42,068 nucleotides of DNA. Source: DAIDKA01 sp049792815. Lineage in GTDB: Bacteria; Pseudomonadota; Gammaproteobacteria; Steroidobacterales; Steroidobacteraceae. A program made the translations under genes and the position numbers. Below the pieces are notes generated by a model. The model was not told where the DNA came from, made no database searches, and saw only the letters and a list, made by a program, of their open reading frames with translations. Location: positions 1 through 42,068 of the forward strand of contig JBARBG010000176.1 in NCBI GenBank assembly GCA_049792815.1, given 5' to 3'. Shown here piece by piece: positions 16,174-22,830 of this stretch; positions within the stretch are counted from its first letter, which is position 1; each line of letters starts with the position of its first letter.

Positions 16174-17046
16174 ATGAAACGCATCACGCTCGCGTCGCTG
16201 TGCATTGTGCTCGGCGGCGCCCTCATGGTTCCCGCACTGGGCCGGGCTGAAGTGTCCTGCACCCGTCCCGGGCTGCAGCAGGCCGTCGAACTGTATACGG
16301 TGGCGCAGACCAAGGGCGACCCCTCCGGACTGCCGCTGGCGAAAGGCGTCGGGTATTGGGAGAACACCGCGCCGGCGGACCTGCACAAGGGGCTGATCAC
16401 CAAGCCCATGAAAATCGATCATCAGCGCAGTTTTTTCGATACCGATACCTGTCAGTCCGTTACCGAGTCGATCGTGACGGACAAGGCCGCGCCCTATGTG
16501 TTCAGCACGCGCCTGCGGGTCAATCACGACAAGATCGTCGAGGTGGAGATACTGTGGACCACGACGGGCTACTGGCTGTTCGACGCGGATGCGTATCTGA
16601 AGCATTCCTCAGAAGAGAACTGGGATGCGATTCCTGCTGAGAAGCGCACCCCGCGCGGTGTGCTGGTGGCGGCGGCCAATGCCTACCTCGATGCCTTTCT
16701 GGAGAAGCGGATCGACCTGGTGCCGTGGGGCTTCCCTTGCGAGCGCACCGAGGGCGGCCGCGGCTATACCGGCAAGGGATCGCCCGCTGACAGCTGCGAC
16801 GTGGGCGTTCCGGCGGGTGTGAATATCGCCAACCGGCGCTTCGTGGTGGATGAGGTGCTGGGTACGGTATCGGTGTACTGCACGTTTGGCGCGTCCGGGC
16901 CAAACGGCGGCAGCGGTGCGCCGGACAGCCACCTGTTCCGCGTCGAGAATGGCAAGTTGCGCTATGTGCATACGCTGACGCACCTGCTGCAGGCCAACTT
17001 CCGGGGAACACCGCCAGCGCCGCCAAAGCCCGCTGGCACTCCGTGA
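16174..17046 (+). CDS. secreted DUF8021-like protein
   Basis: A 290-residue protein with a Sec signal peptide (residues 1-25, ending in LGRAE). The mature part has five cysteines (29, 93, 189, 208, 236) that could form disulfides. It follows the pattern I remember for DUF8021, a domain best known from secreted fungal proteins: EN near 63, a PWGFPCERTEGG block at 184-195, NRRFVVDE at 220-227, then PDSHLFRVENG and KLRYVHT at 250-267. No enzymatic function is established for that domain to my knowledge. The N-terminal half (SGLPLAKGVGYWEN) resembles the secreted protein at 39502-40494 (SGLPLNRDVKFTEN). It ends one base before the convergent SMP-30 gene. Confidence 0.75.
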   Translation: MKRITLASLCIVLGGALMVPALGRAEVSCTRPGLQQAVELYTVAQTKGDPSGLPLAKGVGYWENTAPADLHKGLITKPMKIDHQRSFFDTDTCQSVTESIVTDKAAPYVFSTRLRVNHDKIVEVEILWTTTGYWLFDADAYLKHSSEENWDAIPAEKRTPRGVLVAAANAYLDAFLEKRIDLVPWGFPCERTEGGRGYTGKGSPADSCDVGVPAGVNIANRRFVVDEVLGTVSVYCTFGASGPNGGSGAPDSHLFRVENGKLRYVHTLTHLLQANFRGTPPAPPKPAGTP

Positions 17047-17047
17047 T

Positions 17048-18145
17048 TCAGGGCCGCGGGCCCTCCAGAATTCCTGGGGCCCGCAGCGCAATGGCATAAA
17101 TGTACTCGCACGCCGTGATGTACAACGTCTTCGCGTCATCCCCGCCGAAGGCGAGGCTTGACGCACAGGTGGTCTTGCGCGGTTCGGCATCGCCGAGCGT
17201 TGGCAGATGCAGCAGGCCCAGGAGTTTGCCGGTGGGAGCGGTAATGCGGATCGTGCCCGGCAGGGCGTCGGCCGACCAGAGGTTGCCGGCGCGATCGGTT
17301 TTCATCCCGTCGCCGATACCGCTGCCATGCGTAAAAAGCTCGCCCGTGCCGACACTGCCATCGGCATTGACCGCATAGCGCATCACCTTCGGGTCCGGCG
17401 TGATCGTGCCGGCGGACAGGTAGAGGTACTTGTCATCGGGGGACAGTGCAATACCGTTGGGCTCGGCGCCAAGCTGCTCGCGGCTCACCGCCAACGTCAC
17501 CTTGCCGTCCTTCCATCGCCACACCGAGTCGGGCATCTGGACCAGGGGACTGTGAATCCCGCCGCGCCGACCGACATCTGAATCCGTGAAATAGATGGCG
17601 CCATCCGCCGCAATCGCAACGTCGTTGGGTCCGTTGAAGTGCCGCCCTTCGAAGCCATCCGCCAGCACGGTGCGCGTTCCATCCTTTTCCAGGCGCTTGA
17701 TGGCCAGATCCTGACCGGCGCACCAGATCAAACGGCCCTCGCGATCAACCCCGGTGCATCCCGGGCCGAACAAAATCACATGCGCGCGTCCGATCTGCGC
17801 GAGTTTGCCGACGTTGGCGAAGTCCTTGCCGCTGTAGCCGGCCTGGTCCAGGTACACCGACACCTTGCCGGCCGGGGTCACTTTGTAGACGACGTTATCG
17901 ATGATGCTGCTCGCCAGCAGAAAGCCCTGGGCGCCATCACGTCCGGCAATCCACACCGGTCCGTCGATGAAGCCGAATCCCGAGGCAATCGTCTTCAGCT
18001 GCGCATCGGGCGCGATGAGGGCGTCCAGTGAGGGATCGGAGCGGGTGATGTTGAAGGGATGCGGCGCGGAGTCGGGTACCGGCTGGGCTCGCGCACCGGA
18101 CAGACCCAATGTTGCCGCAAGGAGCATCAGAACAGGCCTATGCAC
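17048..18145 (-). CDS. SMP-30/gluconolactonase/LRE-family lactonase-like protein, exported
   Basis: A 365-residue six-bladed beta-propeller protein of the SMP-30/gluconolactonase family. Evidence is the FGFIDGPVWI entry strand (residue ~60), the FNGPNDVAIAADGAIYFTD metal-site segment, and NGIALSPDDKYLYLS with a later DRAGNLW strand. These supply the Glu/Asn/Asp calcium ligands of lactonases, though the usual first Glu of 'EGPVW' is Asp here. A Sec signal peptide ends near GLSGARA, so it acts in the periplasm. GTG at 18145 has an AAGG site; ATG at 18127 is an alternative. Overlaps the CocE-type gene by 8 bases and is the last gene of the MarR operon. Lactone hydrolysis is likely, with the substrate unknown. 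Confidence 0.87.
   Translation of the reverse strand: MHRPVLMLLAATLGLSGARAQPVPDSAPHPFNITRSDPSLDALIAPDAQLKTIASGFGFIDGPVWIAGRDGAQGFLLASSIIDNVVYKVTPAGKVSVYLDQAGYSGKDFANVGKLAQIGRAHVILFGPGCTGVDREGRLIWCAGQDLAIKRLEKDGTRTVLADGFEGRHFNGPNDVAIAADGAIYFTDSDVGRRGGIHSPLVQMPDSVWRWKDGKVTLAVSREQLGAEPNGIALSPDDKYLYLSAGTITPDPKVMRYAVNADGSVGTGELFTHGSGIGDGMKTDRAGNLWSADALPGTIRITAPTGKLLGLLHLPTLGDAEPRKTTCASSLAFGGDDAKTLYITACEYIYAIALRAPGILEGPRP
17056..17084. terminator. GC-rich hairpin at the convergent 16174/17048 gene ends
   Basis: GCGGGCCC at 17056-17063 and its exact complement GGGCCCGC at 17077-17084 enclose a 13-base loop, itself partly self-complementary. It lies at the point where two convergent genes end one base apart, inside the last codons of the SMP-30 gene. 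There is no T-run on either side, so it is at best a weak or Rho-assisted bidirectional terminator, and a GC-rich coincidence is possible. Confidence 0.25.
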
Positions 18146-19805
18146 CGGACAACCTTAACATCGAAAGGACCGGAACCTGCAGCCACGACGCGGTAGCGCC
18201 GCCGGTCCAGATGCTGTGGATGCCGCGGTTCACGGTGTCCTCATGCCGCGCATACAGCAGCGGCTTGGGTGCGTGAAAGATGTCGCGCCCCTGGATGCGC
18301 AGGCGCAGAGTCTCGCCGGCGTCGAAATGGGTTCCCGAGGGCAGTATTTCGATATCCGCCGAAACGATCTGGCCCGGGGCCACCTTTCTTTCGTTGCGAT
18401 GCGCCAATATCGGCAGATAGCTGGTGGACTTCTCGGTATCGAGTTGGCGATGCGAGATCCGCAGCCAGCCCAGCGCCACCGGCCCGTTCTCGAAAATCGC
18501 ATAGTGCGTCATGCCGACCACGTGCCCTTGCGCATCGAGTTTCTCCAGCGCCACGAACAGATCCAGGTCATCGGCCTGCTCGGCGCTCACGTACAGGTGC
18601 AGGCGGGTGTGGCCGACGATGTCGGTGTCCGTCTCGAAGCGCAGGTCAAAGCGCGCGGCCGCATTCTCGGCGAGGGCGTCGTAGTGGCACACACTCTGTG
18701 CAGTCGGAGCCTGGGTGCGCAGCGCGCTGGCGTCCGCCTCGAGGTAGAGCCTGCGGTAAGACACCTCGGGAAGTGGCCACTGCGTTGAGCGATGGCGGCG
18801 CGCATGGCCGCTACGCTCACGGACCTCGACCTCGACGGGTGGCCATGGGGGGGCGCCGCCCGTGCCTTTGAGGAAATGATCGAAGAAGGCGCGCTGACGG
18901 GCGCGGCTTTGCGGGTCATAGTAATGCGCCCATTTCTTGCGCCCGTGCACCTCCAGCCATTTGTCAGCCGAGGAGATGCGCCGGAATCCCTCAAGCGTGC
19001 CGCGGGTATGCAGGCCGTGATCGCTCCAGCTGCCGACGACCCAGGCCGGAACCCGGATGTTCTCAAGATCTGCCGCCTTCGATGCCCAGAATGCATCGCA
19101 CAGCGGATGTTCCGCAGTCTCCGCCCAAAGATCCTCGATGGGGTGATCAGAGGCTCCCCAGCGCACCTGAATGTAGGGCCAGAACGCGGTGTCCGGAATG
19201 CCTCCATGGCGAACCACTTCGCGATAGGTGTCCGACCAGCCCTCCCAGGGATTGATCGCTGCAAGGTGCGGCGGGTTGAGCGCGGCCACGCGCCACTGCA
19301 TGACGGTGAGATAGGACACACCGGAAAGGCCAACCCTGCCATTGCTCCAGGCCCGGGTGCCGGCCCATTCGACGGCGTCATAGAAGGCCTCGGTCTCTTC
19401 GGGTGAAAGGTAGGTCGCAGGCGACTGCGCATACCAGACGCCGGGTATGTCGATGGTCACGACGGCGTAGCCATGACTCACCCAGAACACCGGATCGGGG
19501 GCCTCGAAGATGGTGAGCTCGGAAAGCCAGTCTGCCTGCACGCCGCTGTCGGGGTAGATCCTGGCAAGCGGCGCGGGGTCGTGCTTGCCGTAGGGAGTCC
19601 AGGCGAGCAAGGGCGGGGCCCTGAGCTCATCGGCCGGCCTGAAGACATCGGCGTAAAGCGAAAACCCGAACCGCGTCGGGATCTGCACGTCACGCTCGAT
19701 GATCATGCCGCGCGTGCTGTCGCGGGTGTAGTGCCGCGGCCGCGCGCCGCGAGCCTCGGGGGTGTTCAGGGGCTGACGGTAACGGTAAGCGCGTGGCGGC
19801 GTCAT
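18138..19805 (-). CDS. CocE/NonD-family alpha/beta hydrolase
   Basis: A 555-residue hydrolase of the CocE/X-Pro-dipeptidyl-peptidase S15 family. An N-terminal alpha/beta-hydrolase domain carries the nucleophile Ser164 in GLSGVSYLT, and a conserved WVVGSWSDHGLHTRGTLEGF segment (the Asp) precedes WAHYYD (the His). A jelly-roll C-terminal domain has LHLYVSAEQADDLDLFVAL. It hydrolyses esters or amides such as the cocaine ester in the type member. No signal peptide. The ATG at 19805 lies 7 bases after the MarR stop; a GTG at 19820 with a GGAG-like site and an 8-base overlap is equally possible. Co-transcribed with MarR and SMP-30. Confidence 0.9.
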   Translation of the reverse strand: MTPPRAYRYRQPLNTPEARGARPRHYTRDSTRGMIIERDVQIPTRFGFSLYADVFRPADELRAPPLLAWTPYGKHDPAPLARIYPDSGVQADWLSELTIFEAPDPVFWVSHGYAVVTIDIPGVWYAQSPATYLSPEETEAFYDAVEWAGTRAWSNGRVGLSGVSYLTVMQWRVAALNPPHLAAINPWEGWSDTYREVVRHGGIPDTAFWPYIQVRWGASDHPIEDLWAETAEHPLCDAFWASKAADLENIRVPAWVVGSWSDHGLHTRGTLEGFRRISSADKWLEVHGRKKWAHYYDPQSRARQRAFFDHFLKGTGGAPPWPPVEVEVRERSGHARRHRSTQWPLPEVSYRRLYLEADASALRTQAPTAQSVCHYDALAENAAARFDLRFETDTDIVGHTRLHLYVSAEQADDLDLFVALEKLDAQGHVVGMTHYAIFENGPVALGWLRISHRQLDTEKSTSYLPILAHRNERKVAPGQIVSADIEILPSGTHFDAGETLRLRIQGRDIFHAPKPLLYARHEDTVNRGIHSIWTGGATASWLQVPVLSMLRLSGA

Positions 19806-19812
19806 GAGTGAT

Positions 19813-20256
19813 TCACTCACGCTCCAGCATGGCGTCCGCATTGGTCAGCAGACGTTCCAGTTGTGACTTGAACGAGGTCTCATTCAGGCCTGCCAGCAGC
19901 CGCCGCTCGTGTGCCGCCGCCAGGGGACGCACCCGCTCCAGCAGTGCCCGACCCTTGGGCGAGAGGCTCACGACGCGCACTCTTGAGTCCGGGCGATGCG
20001 TGCGCCGGGCAACGAGCCCGCCAGCCTCAAGTTCACGCAGGGAGCGACTCACCCAGGCTTTGTCGATACGGGCGCGCCGCGCGATTTCATTGACGGTGAC
20101 GCCCTGCTTGCCGTCGAGCAGATTCATGAGCCGCAGGTCGGTATTGCGCAAACCGAAGCGCTTCTCGATGGTTCGGATCGCAAGTCGCGCGATGACCTCG
20201 GCAATGCGCACGATGCGCACCGCGACCAGGTCTTCCAGTGATCTGCGTTCGGCCAT
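19813..20256 (-). CDS. MarR-family transcriptional regulator
   Basis: A 147-residue winged-helix regulator. The recognition region VNEIARRARIDKAWVSRSLREL is followed by the wing GGLVARRTHRPDSRVRVVSLS, at residues ~73-115, with dimerisation helices at both ends. The ribosome site GGGAG precedes the ATG. MarR proteins repress divergent catabolic genes and let go on binding small phenolic or acyl ligands. Here it is the first gene of a leftward operon with the CocE-type hydrolase and SMP-30 lactonase, and it faces the carotenoid-oxygenase operon across 89 bases containing a perfect inverted repeat, the obvious binding site. Confidence 0.94.
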   Translation of the reverse strand: MAERRSLEDLVAVRIVRIAEVIARLAIRTIEKRFGLRNTDLRLMNLLDGKQGVTVNEIARRARIDKAWVSRSLRELEAGGLVARRTHRPDSRVRVVSLSPKGRALLERVRPLAAAHERRLLAGLNETSFKSQLERLLTNADAMLERE

Positions 20257-20286
20257 TGCTGCTCCCGTCGCCGGAGATTCTGGTGT

Positions 20287-20333
20287 CTTGACAACAAGTC
20301 TCCGCCCGGATCAAATTGTTGTCAACGCAACAA
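20287..20333 (+). promoter_or_regulatory. promoter of the carotenoid-oxygenase operon with overlapping MarR operator
   Basis: TTGACAACAA (20288-20297) and its exact inverse TTGTTGTCAA (20316-20325) form a perfect 10-base inverted repeat. The right arm also belongs to a second, shorter palindrome, TTGTTG-n6-CAACAA (20316-20333), and the left arm contains CTTG-acaa-CAAG (20287-20298). The first six bases of the left arm, TTGACA, are an ideal -35 box; 17 bases later TCAAAT (20311-20316) is a fair -10 box pointing to the carotenoid-oxygenase gene. A mirror TTGACA (20325-20320) could serve the marR direction, though its -10 is poor. A MarR dimer on either palindrome would block polymerase. Confidence 0.7.
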
Positions 20334-20345
20334 AGCGGGTCCGCC

Positions 20346-21791
20346 ATGAAATTCCCGGATGTGCCGATGTTCGCCGGCGTGAACGCGCCCTGCCGCGCCG
20401 AGGTCGACCTGCAGGATCTGGAGGTCGAAGGGGAGATTCCGCGACAGATCGATGGTGCGTTTTACCGCGTGGCAGCCGACCATCAGTTCCCGCCGCGCTT
20501 TGCCCAGGACGTTCCCTTCAATGGCGACGGCATGGTGTCGATGTTCCGCTTCCAGGACGGGCGCGTTCACCTGAAGTCGCGCTACGTGCACACCGAGCGT
20601 TTCAAGGCCGAACGAGCCGCGGGCCGGGCGCTGTTCGGACGGTACCGCAACAAATGGACCGATGATCCGGCGGTCGTGGGCCTGAGCCGCAATCTTGCCA
20701 ATACCAGCGTGCTGATGCATCACGGTGTGCTGCTCGCACTGCGCGAGGACAGTGCGCCGGTGGCGCTCGACCCGATGACTCTTCAGACCATCGGCAGCTG
20801 GAACTTTCATGGCACGCTGCCCGGACCCACCTGCTCGGCGCACTGCAAGATAGATCCCCTGACTGGCAACCTCGTGGGCTTCGGTTTCGGTGCCAAGGGG
20901 GACTTCACGCGCGATGTGGTGTATTTCGAGGTCAATCCGCACGGCAGGGTGATCCACCAGGCCTGGTTTCAGACCCCGTATTTCGAAGAGCAGCACGACT
21001 GCGGCGTGACGCGCGACTACATCGTCTTTCCGGTGGTCCCGATCCTCGGCGCCGGTGAGGAGGGCCTCAAGGCCGGCCACACCTACTATGGCTGGAGTCC
21101 GCACCAGGAGATCTACTTAGGCGTGCTGCCGCGCTTCGGGAACGGCAGCGACATTCGCTGGTTCACGGCCCCGAACCAGTTCACGAGCCACGTCATGAAT
21201 GCCTTCAACGAAGGCACCCGGGTGCACATCGATGTCTGCCGGTCACCGGGCAACCTGTTTCCGTTCTTTCCGGAGTTCGGCAAGCCATTCGACCCCAAGG
21301 GGCTCGCCGATGTGAAGCTGACCCGTTGGACCGTGGATGTGACCCGGGGCAGCAGTGCGCCCGAGAGTGCTCCGCCCTTCGAGCGTGTGCAGACCTTGTG
21401 TGAGTTCATCGGCGAGTTTCCGCGCAACGATGATCGCTTCCAGATGCGGGAGTATCGGCATGGCTGGCTGCTCGGATTCGCGGGCAGCCGCAACAGTCTC
21501 GGTCACGTGGACCTTGCCTCCGGTCGCCTTGAAACCTGGCAGGCGGCGCCGACTTCGCCGGTCATGGAGCCGTGCTTCATTCCGCGCAGCACGGATGCGA
21601 AGGAAGGGGACGGGTGGGTGGTGCAGGCGCTGACCAACGGCCAGACCATGCTCACCGAGGTCAATCTCTTCCTCGCCACCGCGATCGCCAAGGGTCCGCT
21701 CGCGACCGTCAAACTCCCGTTGCGCCTCAAGCCTGCCTATCACGGCAGCTGGTCGCCGGCAGCCACCGTCAAGTCCTCGGGCCTGCTTTGA
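20346..21791 (+). CDS. carotenoid oxygenase family (apocarotenoid/lignostilbene-type dioxygenase)
   Basis: A 481-residue non-heme iron dioxygenase of the seven-bladed-propeller carotenoid cleavage family. The four iron-binding histidines are visible: His166 (SAHCKID), His217 (EQHDCG), His282 (SHVMNAF) and His466 (HGSW). No signal peptide. These enzymes split a C=C bond in carotenoids or stilbenes into two aldehydes or ketones. The bacterial stilbene-cleaving members (NOV1/LSD) use a Tyr and a Lys; Tyr100 fits the first, but the second position appears to be Arg133, so the substrate class is open. ATG at 20346 was chosen since the promoter lies just upstream. Followed 11 bases later by an NTF2-like gene. 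Confidence 0.92.
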   Translation: MKFPDVPMFAGVNAPCRAEVDLQDLEVEGEIPRQIDGAFYRVAADHQFPPRFAQDVPFNGDGMVSMFRFQDGRVHLKSRYVHTERFKAERAAGRALFGRYRNKWTDDPAVVGLSRNLANTSVLMHHGVLLALREDSAPVALDPMTLQTIGSWNFHGTLPGPTCSAHCKIDPLTGNLVGFGFGAKGDFTRDVVYFEVNPHGRVIHQAWFQTPYFEEQHDCGVTRDYIVFPVVPILGAGEEGLKAGHTYYGWSPHQEIYLGVLPRFGNGSDIRWFTAPNQFTSHVMNAFNEGTRVHIDVCRSPGNLFPFFPEFGKPFDPKGLADVKLTRWTVDVTRGSSAPESAPPFERVQTLCEFIGEFPRNDDRFQMREYRHGWLLGFAGSRNSLGHVDLASGRLETWQAAPTSPVMEPCFIPRSTDAKEGDGWVVQALTNGQTMLTEVNLFLATAIAKGPLATVKLPLRLKPAYHGSWSPAATVKSSGLL

Positions 21792-21802
21792 AAGGGCTGA
21801 AC

Positions 21803-22615
21803 ATGCTCAATTACGACGACTACATTGCAGTATTCAACAGCGGCGATGATGCCGCGCTGCTGGAGCGGTTCTTCGCCGCGGACGTGGTATTCACCGGCGG
21901 CAGTCGGGATTACCAGGGCAAGGCCGCGCTCAGGGCCTTTCTTGACTGGGCGCACGATGGCGTGCGCGAAGTCATGCGGCCGCAGAACGTGATCCGGCGC
22001 GAGGATATGATCTTTGCCGACGTGGACATGGACTTCCATGCCAGCAAGCCTCGGCCCGACTTTCCCTTCGGGGCCATGCGGCCCGGGGATCTGATCACGG
22101 TCAAGTTCTTCGTCACCTACCGCCTGCGGGGCGATCGGGTCGTGGAGCTGAAGTCGATGACCTGGCCGCCGGGCAAGGGCGTGACCAGCGTGCCGCGCCT
22201 GGGCCCGCATCCCAGCCAGATTGCGGCCTTCGGCGCCTACGTTTCCGCCTTCAGTCAGGGCGAATTTGAGCGCTTTGCCCGCTTCTATACCGAGGATGTC
22301 CGGCTCGAGCTCGGCTCGATACCGCCCATTCAGGGCCGTCAGGGCATCATCGATTTCTACCGGCCCATGTTTGCGAGCGTGAGCGAGAAGCTCAGGATCA
22401 ATACCGTCACCGCCACCGAAACCACCATCGAACTGGATGCCGTCACGCGCTTCACGGCCATCACGGACGCACCCGACTTCGTCGTGGCCCCCATGCGGGC
22501 AGGGGAATATGTGGAGGGGCGGGTCCTGGTCAGCTATGAACTGCGCGGTGGACTGATCGCGCGTATCAGCGTGCGCCGCGGGGGCGAGATGCTGAAGCAC
22601 CCGCGCGCGGACTAA
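21803..22615 (+). CDS. tandem NTF2-like / SnoaL protein (two domains)
   Basis: A 270-residue protein made of two NTF2-fold domains. The first (about 1-130) starts MLNYDDYIAVFNSGDDAALLERFFAADVVF (given as DYIAVFNSGDD and LLERFFAADVVF). The second (about 140-265) starts AAFGAYVSAFSQGEFERFARFYTEDV and holds the turn IQGRQGIIDFYRPMF. Both halves have the cone-fold helix-strand pattern, so it is an internal duplication. An AAAGGG site precedes the ATG. It follows the carotenoid oxygenase in the same operon under the MarR-type promoter and probably binds or transforms the same substrate or product. Catalytic residues cannot be assigned with confidence. Confidence 0.82.
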   Translation: MLNYDDYIAVFNSGDDAALLERFFAADVVFTGGSRDYQGKAALRAFLDWAHDGVREVMRPQNVIRREDMIFADVDMDFHASKPRPDFPFGAMRPGDLITVKFFVTYRLRGDRVVELKSMTWPPGKGVTSVPRLGPHPSQIAAFGAYVSAFSQGEFERFARFYTEDVRLELGSIPPIQGRQGIIDFYRPMFASVSEKLRINTVTATETTIELDAVTRFTAITDAPDFVVAPMRAGEYVEGRVLVSYELRGGLIARISVRRGGEMLKHPRAD

Positions 22616-22660
22616 TATAAATCTATATGAATCAAATAGTTAATTACAAACCATGCTGTG
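22592..22660 (+). promoter_or_regulatory. AT-rich leader with possible promoter of the DUF1592/DUF1552 operon
   Basis: A sharply AT-rich island (22613-22660) in otherwise GC-rich DNA, starting at the end of the NTF2-like gene. A possible promoter is CTGAAG (22592-22597), 18 bases, TATAAA (22616-22621), giving a leader of about 200 bases before the first DUF1592 gene. The -35 match is weak. Apart from a 40-codon cysteine-rich open frame (22627-22749) without a ribosome site, the rest of the 22616-22830 gap shows no gene. The composition and position, rather than the boxes, support the call. Confidence 0.35.
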
Positions 22661-22830
22661 GATTCCCGCTGGTCTGCGCCCTGCCGTGTTGCGTTTGCCG
22701 ACCGGCGCGAGATGAAAAGTCAACCGCCCTTGTGTGCGTCAAAACATAGTTGGCTCTCACGTATGTCGCATGTCGCAGCGCGCGGCTGCACAATAGGAGG
22801 ATGACCACGACGAAGTTAGGGGGCAGGGGC

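Noticed and set aside
22801..22830. ATG at 22801 as the start of DUF1592-A
   Set aside because: The AGGAGG directly touches this ATG, leaving no spacing; ATG 22831 has AGGGGG at 7 bases and gives a clean signal peptide. The earlier start cannot be fully excluded.
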